NCBI GenBank assembly: GCA_965214475.1
Contig: OZ243953.1
Location: 620,001 to 684,000, forward strand
DNA from: SIRX01 sp965214475
GTDB taxonomy: Bacteria > Actinomycetota > Rubrobacteria > Rubrobacterales > Rubrobacteraceae
Direction: 5' to 3'
Length of the DNA stretch: 64,000 nucleotides
Position numbers and translations under genes: made by a program. Position 1 is the first letter of the stretch. The number at the start of each line of letters is the position of its first letter. Shown in pieces: positions 51,357 through 63,605 of this stretch. Under the pieces are notes generated by a model that had not been told where the DNA came from, ran no database searches, and worked only from the letters and a program-made list of their open reading frames with translations.

Positions 51357-52046
51357 TTGGCTAATTCGTTAGTTAAATCGCTCTTCCTCCTGCTCCTGGG
51401 GGTCACGGTGCTAGTCGCTGCCGGGTGTGGCCCGGTAGAAAACGTGAGTTTAGAGGAGCCGGCCTGCCCGCGTGGAACCGGCCACGGTTTCTGGGACCTC
51501 CGCTGGCTAGAAGACCCTGACGCAAAGCCACCCTCCAACACCGCCCAACGTCTCCTATCGCGTCCCAACTTCGGCGCGACCACGGAGGCCGCCAGCGACT
51601 TGAAGTCCGGGATAGTAGACGAACGTCTGCAAGCTACCCTCTTGACTGTGACAAAGAAACACAGCATCTGCGTCCAGACCTTCAAAGAAGGCCACCGCTT
51701 CCTCCCGAACAAAGAGGACGGACCGACTATCCCGGAAGGCTACGGCGGAGCGGGCGGCCTACCCAACACCCACTACTTCGGCCGCGCCACCGACATCTAC
51801 TGGATAGATGGCAAACCCGTAGAAAGCAACGGCAAGAAACCTGCCGTTTTGGACGTGGGGCAAATACTCGCGGCCATCCCGCCGGATCGGCGCCCAGACC
51901 AGATCATCGGCCCGCCTGGCTGGACAAAACGCCTCGGCTACGAATGGGCTTCAGGCTGGGTCATATCCAAGGACCAACTCGACCTGCACAAAGACCACCT
52001 GCACATCGGCTACAGGGACGAAACAGGCACCAACAACACGCGCTGA
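51357..52046 (+). CDS. Lipoprotein with M15-like metallopeptidase motif (predicted)
   Basis: 229 residues, TTG start, no clear Shine-Dalgarno. Lipoprotein signal MANSLVKSLFLLLLGVTVLVAAGC with lipobox Cys24. The mature part has H139 and D146 (THYFGRATDIYW, HxxxxxxD) and H214/H216 (DHLHIGY), the zinc-ligand spacing of M15-type D-Ala-D-Ala carboxypeptidases and D,L-endopeptidases. CVQTFKEGHRFLP is a third, family-like segment. A cell-wall role is inferred from motif geometry; it may instead be a non-catalytic relative. Confidence 0.72.
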   Translation: MANSLVKSLFLLLLGVTVLVAAGCGPVENVSLEEPACPRGTGHGFWDLRWLEDPDAKPPSNTAQRLLSRPNFGATTEAASDLKSGIVDERLQATLLTVTKKHSICVQTFKEGHRFLPNKEDGPTIPEGYGGAGGLPNTHYFGRATDIYWIDGKPVESNGKKPAVLDVGQILAAIPPDRRPDQIIGPPGWTKRLGYEWASGWVISKDQLDLHKDHLHIGYRDETGTNNTR

Positions 52047-52051
52047 GCCAT

Positions 52052-52336
52052 TCAAGCACTCGCCAGCGGGCGTATCCGCTCTATCTCTTCACCAACTTCG
52101 TCCTTGAATATCTCTCGCTCGTAATGAGCCTGCGCGTTCATCCAGTAGCTCTCGCTCATACCAAAGTACCGGGACAGCCTGAGAGCTGTATCCGCGCTTA
52201 TGCCCCGCTGCTCCCGGACGATGGCGCCGATACGCTGCTCGGGCACGCCGATATCTTTCGCCAGCCGATAAGCGGTTATGCCCATCGGCTCCAGAAACTC
52301 TTCCCGCAAAAGCTCTCCCGGATGCACCGGGGCCAT
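52052..52336 (-). CDS. HigA-type antitoxin / XRE helix-turn-helix protein, without a toxin gene
   Basis: 94 residues from ATG 52336, with GAGAAGG upstream; a longer frame to 52402 lacks family similarity. HPGELLREEFLEPMGITAYRLAKDIGVPEQRIGAIVREQRGISADTALRLSRYFGMSESYW is the whole HigA/VapI HTH signature (about 5-66). HigA proteins bind and neutralise HigB and repress their own operon. No higB is found upstream (52337-52450) or elsewhere nearby, so this is an orphan. Confidence 0.88.
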   Translation of the reverse strand: MAPVHPGELLREEFLEPMGITAYRLAKDIGVPEQRIGAIVREQRGISADTALRLSRYFGMSESYWMNAQAHYEREIFKDEVGEEIERIRPLASA

Positions 52337-52450
52337 GACCTTCTCAGGTGACACTGTGCCCTCCACAGCTTGAGCGCAGCACCTCCCAATGGCGCAGGCC
52401 AAGGCCGTTGTTGTGTTTCGGCTACGGCTAATCCCTCACACTGCCTGCAC

Positions 52451-53215
52451 CTATTTCACGTCTTCGTCGAGCGTTACCGCCATAACCTCATCCGAGATGT
52501 CGAAGTTGGCGTAGACTTCTTGCACGTCGTCATTGTCTTCGAGAGCGTCTATGAGGCGGAGGATCTGTTTGGCGGTCGCCGCGTCGAGGTCTATGGTGTT
52601 CTGGGGCTGCATGGTTACTTCGGCGTTTTCGTGGGGGATGCCGGCGGCCTCCAGCCGCTCGCGGACGGCCATGAAGTCGCCCGCCTCCGTGATTATGCGG
52701 TAGTCGTTCTCCTGGGGCTCCATGTCTTCGGCCCCGGCTTCGAGGGCCAGCTCCATCAGCTCGTCTTCGTCCACCTCGTCGGCGGGAACCAGGATGATCC
52801 CCTTGCGGTCGAAGAGGTACGCAACAGAGCCGGTCGTGCCCAGGTTACCGCCGTTTTTGGAGAAGGTGTGGCGCACGTCGGAGGCGGCCCGGTTGCGGTT
52901 GTCCGTGAGGACTTCGACCAGCACCGCGACGCCGCCGGGCGCGTAGCCCTCGTAGGTTATGCGCTCGAAGGTCTCCGCGTCGGACCCCGCGCCGGTGCCT
53001 TTCTCGATGGCGCGGGCGATGTTGTCGTTTGGCATGTTGCCGTCTTTGGCCTTCGCCACCGCGAGGGCGAGCGCCGGGTTCATGTCCGGGTCGCCGCCGC
53101 CTTCACGGGCCGCGACGGTTATGGATTTGCTCAGCTTACCGAAGAGCGCGCCGCGTTTCGCGTCGGCGGCTCCTTTTTTGCGTTTGATCGTGGACCATTT
53201 ACTGTGACCGCTCAA
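52451..53215 (-). CDS. YebC/PmpR family transcriptional regulator
   Basis: 254 residues. MSGHSKWSTIKRKKGAADAKRGALFGKLSKSI opens the protein as in all YebC proteins, with GGDPDMNPALALAVAKAKDGNMPNDNIARAIEKGTG and the C-terminal AEVTMQPQN...DNDDVQEVYANFDI. The family includes transcriptional regulators and ribosome-associated factors that help translate proline stretches. It overlaps the end of pdxT by 17 bp. Confidence 0.95.
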   Translation of the reverse strand: MSGHSKWSTIKRKKGAADAKRGALFGKLSKSITVAAREGGGDPDMNPALALAVAKAKDGNMPNDNIARAIEKGTGAGSDAETFERITYEGYAPGGVAVLVEVLTDNRNRAASDVRHTFSKNGGNLGTTGSVAYLFDRKGIILVPADEVDEDELMELALEAGAEDMEPQENDYRIITEAGDFMAVRERLEAAGIPHENAEVTMQPQNTIDLDAATAKQILRLIDALEDNDDVQEVYANFDISDEVMAVTLDEDVK

Positions 53216-53801
53216 TGCCGCACACCTCCTGCAAAAAGTACTCGTGAAACCTCAAATCGTCCGTAAGCTCGGGATGGAACGCCGTGACCAGGATATTATC
53301 TCCCCGCGCGGCGACCACCCGTTCATCTATCTTAGACAAGACCTCGACCCCCGGCCCCACGTCCTCGAAGAACGGCGCCCGGATAAACACCCCCATGAAC
53401 GGCTCGTCGAATCCCTCCACGTCCAGGTCGGCCTCGAACGAATTCACCTGCCGCCCGAACCCGTTCCGCTCCACCAGCGCATTCATCAGGCCGAGCAACG
53501 GCTGGCGCGGCCCCGTCGTCGCGGAGGCCGCGAGCACCATCCCGGCGCACGTCCCCCACACCGGTCCCCCCTGATAGAAGTAGGCCCGGATGCTGTCCAG
53601 AAGTCCGTACTCAACCATCATGCGTCCGATGGTCGTGGACTCGCCGCCCGGCACGATGATTCCCGCCAGGTCCTGCACGTCCTCCTGCGTCCGCACCTCG
53701 ACGGGCTCTACGCCGAGCTTTTTCAGGATCTGGGCGTGCTCTTGGAAGTCGCCTTGGAGCGCGAGTATCCCGATCCTGGGCCTGTCGCCGTTACCAGCCA
53801 C
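53199..53801 (-). CDS. pdxT: Pyridoxal 5'-phosphate synthase glutaminase subunit PdxT
   Basis: 200 residues. GILALQGDFQEHAQIL and GIIVPGGESTTIGRMM (about 49-64) are PdxT signatures; the nucleophile Cys lies in GPVWGTCAGMVLAA (about 79-92) and the His-Glu pair in TAFHPELTDD near the C-terminus. It supplies ammonia to PdxS. Overlaps pdxS by 11 bp and yebC by 17 bp. Confidence 0.97.
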   Translation of the reverse strand: MAGNGDRPRIGILALQGDFQEHAQILKKLGVEPVEVRTQEDVQDLAGIIVPGGESTTIGRMMVEYGLLDSIRAYFYQGGPVWGTCAGMVLAASATTGPRQPLLGLMNALVERNGFGRQVNSFEADLDVEGFDEPFMGVFIRAPFFEDVGPGVEVLSKIDERVVAARGDNILVTAFHPELTDDLRFHEYFLQEVCGIERSQ

Positions 53802-54687
53802 GAACCGCCATGCGCTCTGCTTCCGCCAAGTCGCCCATCTCCTTGCCGACCATCGCTTCCCCCAGGCCCCGGCTTACGTCAGAGATCACCTTCGGGTCGT
53901 TGTAGTGCGTCGTCGCCTTGACGATTGCGTTCGCCCTAGTCGTCGGGTCTCCACTCTTGAAGATGCCACTGCCCACGAACACCCCGTCCGCCCCGAGCTG
54001 CATCATTAGTGCGGCGTCCGCTGGTGTCGCCAATCCCCCAGCGGTAAACAGGACGACCGGTAGACGGCCATTCTCAGCCACCGATTTAACGATCTCGTAC
54101 GGGGCGCCCAGGTTCTTGGCCTCGGACATCAACTCCCCGGAGTCCAGGGTGGTCAGGCGCCGTATGCCGCCGAGTATGGAGCGCATGTGCCGGACGGCTT
54201 CGACGACGTTGCCGGTCCCAGCCTCACCTTTTGAACGGATCATGGCCGCACCCTCGCCAATGCGCCGCAGCGCCTCGCCCAGGTTGGTTGCGCCACAGAC
54301 GAACGGAACCTCGAAGCCCCACTTGTCTACGTGATTTGCTTCATCGGCGGGCGTCAGGACTTCGGACTCGTCCACGTAGTCTACTTCCAGGGCCTGTAGC
54401 ACCTGGGCCTCTACAAAGTGTCCGATGCGGGCCTTCGCCATAACGGGGATGCTAACGGCTTCCTGGATACCGGAGACCATCTCCGGGTCGCTCATGCGGG
54501 CCACGCCGCCGTCCGCCCGTATGTCCGCCGGCACCCGTTCGAGTGCCATCACGGCAACAGCCCCGGACTCCTCGGCGATCTTCGCCTGCTCCGCGTCTAC
54601 CACGTCCATGATGACCCCGCCCTTGAGCATTTGGGCCATCCCGCTCTTTACCCGGAAAGTACCTGTCTGGTGTCCGTTCTCGGCCAT
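53791..54687 (-). CDS. pdxS: Pyridoxal 5'-phosphate synthase subunit PdxS
   Basis: 298 residues, the very conserved (beta/alpha)8 PLP synthase. KSGMAQMLKGGVIMDVVDAEQAKIAEESGAVAVMALERVPADIRADGGVARM (about 14-65) contains the catalytic lysines of the family, with later GKGEAGTGNVVEA-like and QLGADGVFVGSGIFKS segments. It builds PLP from ribulose 5-phosphate, glyceraldehyde 3-phosphate and ammonia from PdxT. Confidence 0.98.
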   Translation of the reverse strand: MAENGHQTGTFRVKSGMAQMLKGGVIMDVVDAEQAKIAEESGAVAVMALERVPADIRADGGVARMSDPEMVSGIQEAVSIPVMAKARIGHFVEAQVLQALEVDYVDESEVLTPADEANHVDKWGFEVPFVCGATNLGEALRRIGEGAAMIRSKGEAGTGNVVEAVRHMRSILGGIRRLTTLDSGELMSEAKNLGAPYEIVKSVAENGRLPVVLFTAGGLATPADAALMMQLGADGVFVGSGIFKSGDPTTRANAIVKATTHYNDPKVISDVSRGLGEAMVGKEMGDLAEAERMAVRGW

Positions 54688-54789
54688 GCTTTACTCCCTA
54701 AAGGCTTACTAGAATCTATAAGCGTTATCTTACTACTGGCGGACCCCGCCGCCAATGGGTGTGGAAGCCGCTCTCGGCCTACTTTTAGC

Positions 54790-54993
54790 CTAACGTCCCT
54801 TGTTCTGCTTGCGGCGCTCTTTGGTGTACTCTTCCGAAAACTTCTTCCAGAACGCCTGTAGCCCGTGGGTAGCCGCGCGCTTGGCCGCCGGAAAAGCAAG
54901 GCCGGCCTCTTGGCGTGCGACCTCGCCCAGCTTCTGCCAGGCCCGTCCCTTCGTTACTTTCTCCAGCACCCCGCTTTTGTCACCGCGTGCCAT
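54790..54993 (-). CDS. Small basic hypothetical protein
   Basis: 67 residues, strongly basic (KTKGRAWQK..., EEYTKERRKQNKGR), with one moderately hydrophobic helix-like stretch (ARQEAGLAFPAAKRAATHGLQAFWKKF). No family recognised. It lies 10 bp after the gene upstream and about 100 bp ahead of pdxS. It may be a nucleic-acid or membrane-surface binding protein, but that is only suggested by charge. Confidence 0.55.
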   Translation of the reverse strand: MARGDKSGVLEKVTKGRAWQKLGEVARQEAGLAFPAAKRAATHGLQAFWKKFSEEYTKERRKQNKGR

Positions 54994-55003
54994 CGCTCCG
55001 TCC

Positions 55004-55213
55004 TCACTCTATCTCGATCTTCTGTCGCCGCATGGATGGCTGGTTTTCCGGCGGCTTCTCCAGCCGCGCCAGCGCCCCGACACCTTTCAAAGCCTCGAAG
55101 CCCGCTTTGCGGAAATGTCCTGCTGCCCGCACCCGCCGCTCACCCGGCACTAGTAGGTAAGCCACGGCCCCTATCAGTGAGCCTTTCTTGCGCGGCTGCT
55201 CAGGCTCCGTCAT
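55004..55213 (-). CDS. Small basic hypothetical protein
   Basis: 69 residues. The segment SLIGAVAYLLVPGERRVRAAGHFRKAGFEALKGVGALARL (about 11-50) has a short hydrophobic part followed by an Arg/Lys-rich amphipathic helix. No family recognised. It overlaps the end of the ArsA-type ATPase gene by 14 bp, so the two are translationally linked; a partner or membrane-targeting role for the ATPase is possible but unproven. Confidence 0.6.
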   Translation of the reverse strand: MTEPEQPRKKGSLIGAVAYLLVPGERRVRAAGHFRKAGFEALKGVGALARLEKPPENQPSMRRQKIEIE

Positions 55214-56378
55214 CTTCCAACCTCACCTTCAGTTGACCATCCTCGATGCTCGCCCCGGCAGCCGCGAGTCGGGCCATAGAGTCCGGCAGCAAAATGTTAC
55301 GCTTGTATCCCCCGACCCTTACGAACAGCTCCGCACCGTTCTTCGAGAGATCCACACTCTTCTTCTCGGCCAGTGGCAGGTTCAGTGTTACTTCGTATCC
55401 ACCGTTCCGCTTCGCTATGTCGTGCGTCGCGCCCCTGAACATCACCTCTAGCGGCTCCACATCCTCGAACACATCCTCGGCGAGTGCCGCGAGTGCTTCG
55501 AGCCCGTACATCTCCCGGTCGAAGAGCCTGGCTTTCAAGAGCGGTATCGGGGAGAACGAGTCCTCGATGGATCTCAGGTGCTTCTCCTGAGATTCGCGCC
55601 AGCCCTTGAAGTAAGGATCGCTGATCTCGTCTGGCAGAAGTCGGTTTACGACTACCGCATCCACCCCATAGTCGTAGAGGTTCAGGTATGTGTAAGCACG
55701 GCGAGCCTCGGCCACGACCATCTTCTCCGCGTTAGCGACCAGCCGGATCGAGGCGTTCTCCCGGTCCGTCAGAATATCCTCGACCCCGATAACCGCGTCG
55801 TAAAACCTCTGGGCCGCGGCGAAGAAGCTATCCTCGGGGACGGGCGGCAAGGATCCTCGGGTACGTCGGGCGAACGGCCGGGCGATCCCGGCGACCTTGC
55901 GTTGGATCGGGAAAATTTTCTCCACGTACCAACTCATCTGGTCCGGCAAGCTGAGTAGCTTGAGCGTTTCGCCGGTCGGAGCGGCGTCAACTATCAGTGC
56001 GTCGTACTCACCCTCCCGGTGGTGCTCCCGAATCATCAACAGCCCAAAGAGCTCGTCCATGCCTGGAAGCATCGCCAGCTCCTCGGCGGCCAGGGCATCT
56101 GCCCCCTGCCACTCAAAGACGCTGGTGATGTAAGTCTGGATCTCCGACCAGTGATCCTCGATCATGATCGTGTAGTCCATCTCCTGCGCGAAGAGCCCGG
56201 TCTCGAGTTCTTTGGGTTCCGGCCCGATCTCCGTATCGAACGCGTCCGACAGCGAGTGCGCCGGGTCGGTGCTCATCACAAGCGCCTTCTTCCCACTCCG
56301 CGCAGCCTTCAGAGCCGTCGCAGCCGCCACGCTGGTCTTACCAACGCCGCCCTTACCTGTATAAAGAATAGTCCGCAC
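55200..56378 (-). CDS. ArsA/GET3 family ATPase with C-terminal HSP20-like domain
   Basis: 392 residues from GTG 56378 (MRTILYTGKGGVGKTS...); an upstream GTG at 56402 lies inside the previous gene. The deviant Walker A GKGGVGKTS (about 8-16) and switch MSTDPAHSLSDAFD are ArsA/GET3 hallmarks, LIVDAAPTGETLKLLSLP is the second switch. The last 70 residues (NGGYEVTLNLPL...LFVRVGGYKRNILLP) match the HSP20-like domain added to many bacterial ArsA homologues. No arsB or ars regulator is present, so a targeting or chaperone role is more likely than arsenite export. Confidence 0.9.
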   Translation of the reverse strand: MRTILYTGKGGVGKTSVAAATALKAARSGKKALVMSTDPAHSLSDAFDTEIGPEPKELETGLFAQEMDYTIMIEDHWSEIQTYITSVFEWQGADALAAEELAMLPGMDELFGLLMIREHHREGEYDALIVDAAPTGETLKLLSLPDQMSWYVEKIFPIQRKVAGIARPFARRTRGSLPPVPEDSFFAAAQRFYDAVIGVEDILTDRENASIRLVANAEKMVVAEARRAYTYLNLYDYGVDAVVVNRLLPDEISDPYFKGWRESQEKHLRSIEDSFSPIPLLKARLFDREMYGLEALAALAEDVFEDVEPLEVMFRGATHDIAKRNGGYEVTLNLPLAEKKSVDLSKNGAELFVRVGGYKRNILLPDSMARLAAAGASIEDGQLKVRLEDDGA

Positions 56379-56385
56379 TAGCAGA

Positions 56386-56790
56386 TTATACCCCGCCGCC
56401 ACCGGCTGGACGCCGCTCCCGCTCGAAGCTCTGCTGCGCCTCGACGGTCCTTATAGCCTCCGGCACCGCCTCTAGGCGGCCCTTCACTATCTCTTCTCCC
56501 GTGTCGTCACAGATTCCGTAAGAGCCTTCCTCAACCTTCTCCAGGGCCCGGTCGACATATGCCAGACGATGCTCCATTTGCTCCCCAAGGGTCGCATCCA
56601 TCTCGCGGGAGAAGATCTGCTGGCTCATATCCCCGGAATCAAGCTCGCCATCCTGCTCGTCCTGGCTCCGGTCCTGCTCATCCTCCTGCATCCCACGCCG
56701 CATCTCGAGAAGCTCCTCTTTAAGCTCGTTCAAACGCCCGCGCTGCTGCTCTACGAATTGTTCATCAAGCTGCGTGTTAGCCACAGTCAA
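56386..56790 (-). CDS. DksA/TraR-like protein with degenerate zinc finger
   Basis: 134 residues. The N-terminal coiled coil (LNELKEELLEMRRGMQEDEQD...) and the segment LAYVDRALEKVEEGSYGICDDTGEEIVKGRLEAVPEAIRTVEAQQ (about 77-121, key residue C95) follow the TraR/DksA pattern, but of the four zinc cysteines only the first is left; the partners are Thr, Thr and Ala. YteA- and other C-poor relatives exist. It probably binds RNA polymerase, by family. It lies 123 bp after the 5S gene. Confidence 0.85.
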   Translation of the reverse strand: MTVANTQLDEQFVEQQRGRLNELKEELLEMRRGMQEDEQDRSQDEQDGELDSGDMSQQIFSREMDATLGEQMEHRLAYVDRALEKVEEGSYGICDDTGEEIVKGRLEAVPEAIRTVEAQQSFERERRPAGGGGV

Positions 56791-56913
56791 CTCCTTCTAT
56801 CTCTAACAACTCTCTATACCCCAAAACCATACAACAAAAAGAAACCGGCCTCGCCCGCCATCCGATCAAATGTTGACCGCTGACAAACCGACCGGCTGAC
56901 AAGCCAAATAAAA

Positions 56914-57030
<117 letters not shown>

Positions 57031-57083
57031 TCTAAAAAAGGTCTTTCTATTAAGTTGTAAAACCCAGAAGACAACCGGCCTCT

Positions 57084-57121
57084 GATCTTTAAAAACTGCA
57101 TAGTAACGAAAGAAAAAACAT

Positions 57122-57130
<9 letters not shown>
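57084..57130 (-). other. 3' arm of the 23S precursor processing stem
   Basis: Complementary to the 5' arm at 60111-60160: on the plus strand both carry CTTTRAAAACTGCATAGT...CGAAAG...AACAT...ATTAAG. Pairing would bring together both ends of pre-23S rRNA, the usual RNase III substrate. Confidence 0.8.
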
Positions 57131-60110
<2,980 letters not shown>

Positions 60111-60113
<3 letters not shown>

Positions 60114-60160
60114 ATGATTCTAATGTTTCTCGCTTTCGCACTATGCAGTTTTCAAAGACC
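60111..60160 (-). other. 5' arm of the 23S precursor processing stem
   Basis: On the minus strand GGTCTTTGAAAACTGCATAGTGCGAAAGCG...ATTAAG runs into the 23S 5' end and is complementary over roughly 45 bases to 57084-57130. Confidence 0.8.
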
Positions 60161-60393
60161 AGACGCCTTCGCTCTCGCGGGCGCATTCTAGTTACAGAGC
60201 CCAGAAGGCCCTGAAAACTGAACAGCAGCTACTTGAATGGGGCAGACAAGCCTGTCCACGCCTATTGAAACTGGTCGAAATATCCTAGAGCAGTACACCG
60301 ACGCGGCGAGCTGGCTCCAGCTAATGCTGGGCGCTCAAGCCGTTTAATGTCGGGACCGATCGGTTGGCCGTTGCCGGCCTAACTTAATCCCTA
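60114..60393 (-). other. 16S-23S internal transcribed spacer without tRNA genes
   Basis: 280 bases. No tRNA (no T-arm GTTCGAATC or paired acceptor stem) is found, unlike the tRNA-Ile/Ala spacers of many bacteria. It contains the 3' arm of the 16S stem (60207-60232) and the 5' arm of the 23S stem. The rest is unassigned. Confidence 0.8.
60207..60232 (-). other. 3' arm of the 16S precursor processing stem
   Basis: GTAGCTGCTGTTCAGTTTTCAG on the minus strand is complementary to the 5' arm at 62085-62106. Confidence 0.75.
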
Positions 60394-61943
<1,550 letters not shown>

Positions 61944-62264
61944 ACTCGCTCTACCGAAGCAGAGCTAAAGTTATAGTTGGTGCGGGCGATACCCGCTCGG
62001 CGATCCACATTTTACTCTCGTACCGCAAAGAGTCAGTCTCGGCGTGTTAATTGACAGGTTTGTGTATTTCTACCTTATCTTTCGCTGCTATTCAGTTTTC
62101 AAAGCCTCAAGCCCCTCGCCTCTCGGCGGAGCTAGTAACGGAACGAAACCTCTTTGAAGCGACTAAAACGCCCACCTTTCGGTGGGCCCGGAGTCTGATC
62201 CCAGTTTGTTGGGAAGACTACCTGAAGCGCCTCGTTTCGGTTTTCAAGTCGTTTGCCGTCATAC
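61944..62264 (-). promoter_or_regulatory. rRNA operon leader with terminator-like hairpin and boxA-like segment
   Basis: About 320 bases between the promoter and 16S. GCCCACC-GAAA-GGTGGGC (62170-62187, minus strand) is a perfect 7-bp stem with a GAAA tetraloop followed by GTTTTAG, resembling an intrinsic terminator. Further on, CTTTGAAAACTGAATAGCAGC (62085-62106) is the 5' arm of the 16S stem and resembles the boxA sequence of Bacillus rRNA leaders. No coding sequence is apparent. Confidence 0.6.
62085..62106 (-). other. 5' arm of the 16S precursor processing stem
   Basis: CTTTGAAAACTGAATAGCAGC (minus strand) pairs with 60207-60232 with G-U substitutions, flanking the entire 16S gene. Confidence 0.75.
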
Positions 62265-62271
62265 CTTGAGA

Positions 62272-62299
62272 AGTATACCAACCTCCCAGTAGTTGTCAA
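62272..62299 (-). promoter_or_regulatory. Strong sigma-70-type promoter of the rRNA operon
   Basis: TTGACA (complement of 62294-62299), 16-base spacer, TATACT (complement of 62272-62277). The -35 is a perfect match and the -10 is 5/6. It lies about 330 bases upstream of 16S and 84 bases beyond the tyrS stop, as expected for a primary rRNA promoter. Confidence 0.85.
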
Positions 62300-62382
62300 C
62301 TGATCTTTGGGAATTCAATGTAACTTCCCGCCAACCGCTTGCCACAACCACGCCGGGCATTGTAGCAGGTAGCTACCAGATG

Positions 62383-63540
62383 TCACGCGAGGGCTCGGGA
62401 AAGCTTTGCATAGCGACGTTTCCCCACTTGTAGAACTCTACCTCCCAACGACTCCTGGGCCAGAGAGAGTTTCTCGTCTTGAACAACTTCTCCGTTTATC
62501 CGTACCGCGCCGCCCCGGATAAACCGGCGGGCTTCGCCATTTGTATTAGCGAAACCTACGTGGGTGATGAGGTCTACGATCCAAACTTCGCCGTCTTCGG
62601 GTAATAAGACTACGGGCACATCCTCCGGGATCTCGCGCCGCGAGTGGGAGTTGAAGGTTTTCTCGGCCTCTTCGATAGCATGTTCGCCATGAAAACGTCG
62701 CACCAGAGAACGGGCGAGCTCTCGCTTCTGTTCGACGGGGTCCGCTTCGGGTAGAGGCTGGTTAAGAAGCTGAACGTAGTAGTCGGGCATGAGTTCATCC
62801 GGAATGCGCATGACCTTACCGAACATGTCCTGGGGAGCCTCGGTTACGCCTATGTAGTTGCCGAGGGATTTGCTCATCTTCATAGATCCGTCGGTGCCGA
62901 CCAGTAGCGGCGTGGTCATGACGCACTGTGGACGTTTGCCGTGGTACTCCATGATCTGACGCCCCATGAGCAGGTTGTAGAGTTGGTCGGTCCCCCCTAG
63001 CTCTATGTCGGCGTCTATGGCGACGGAATCGTAGGCCTGCATCAGGGGATAGAGGAGTTCGGTCAGCGTGATCGGATCTCCAGAAGCGTACCGTTTGGAG
63101 AAATCGTCGCGTTCTAGTATGCGGGCGACGGTGATAGCGCGAGTGAGTTGAATAATGTCGGCAAGCGCCAACGGCGCGAGCCACTCGGAATTGTGCCGAA
63201 CTTCGGTACGCTCGCGGTCGAGTATCAGGTACGCCTGGTCCAGATACGTCTCGGTGTTGTTAAGTATCTCCTCGTCGGACAGTACGGGGCGGGTCTTGGA
63301 ACGGCCTGACGGATCACCGATGCGGGCCGTGTAGTCACCTACTATCAGGACAGCCGTGTGGCCGAGGTTCTGAAACTGACGCAGTTTTTCTAGGACCACT
63401 GCGTGTCCCAGGTGTATATCGGGGGCCGTGGGGTCCAAGCCAAGTTTAACCCTCAGGTTTTCACCGCTTTCGAGGCGTAGCCCGAACTCCTCGCGAGGGA
63501 TTACGTCAACTGCGTTGCGAAATAAATTTTTGAAATCCAT
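62383..63540 (-). CDS. tyrS: Tyrosyl-tRNA synthetase
   Basis: 385 residues, the TyrZ-like short form. Class I motifs HLGH (43-46) and KMSKSLGN (about 228-235), the tyrosine/tRNA-binding ARIGDPSGRSKTRP loop and the LYPLMQAYDSV segment are visible; a C-terminal S4 domain (ARRFIRGGAVRINGEVV, about 337-353) binds tRNA. No T-box leader is present upstream. It precedes the rRNA operon on the same strand but the operon has its own promoter. Confidence 0.97.
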   Translation of the reverse strand: MDFKNLFRNAVDVIPREEFGLRLESGENLRVKLGLDPTAPDIHLGHAVVLEKLRQFQNLGHTAVLIVGDYTARIGDPSGRSKTRPVLSDEEILNNTETYLDQAYLILDRERTEVRHNSEWLAPLALADIIQLTRAITVARILERDDFSKRYASGDPITLTELLYPLMQAYDSVAIDADIELGGTDQLYNLLMGRQIMEYHGKRPQCVMTTPLLVGTDGSMKMSKSLGNYIGVTEAPQDMFGKVMRIPDELMPDYYVQLLNQPLPEADPVEQKRELARSLVRRFHGEHAIEEAEKTFNSHSRREIPEDVPVVLLPEDGEVWIVDLITHVGFANTNGEARRFIRGGAVRINGEVVQDEKLSLAQESLGGRVLQVGKRRYAKLSRALA

Positions 63541-63605
63541 GCGGCTAATTTACCGTATGTGGAGCAGATGTAACAGAGCTATCGCTCGTGTAGTATACGA
63601 AGTCG

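Noticed and set aside
52337..52450. Search for a higB toxin remnant ahead of the antitoxin gene
   Set aside because: No frame gives the HigB C-terminal pattern.
52370..53266. 298-codon plus-strand frame opposite yebC
   Set aside because: Antisense to a certain gene; the translation has no recognisable fold.
53244..53921. 225-codon plus-strand frame opposite pdxT and pdxS
   Set aside because: Antisense shadow in a GC-rich conserved gene pair.
60114..60393. Search for tRNA-Ile or tRNA-Ala in the rRNA spacer
   Set aside because: No cloverleaf, T-arm motif or acceptor pairing is visible.
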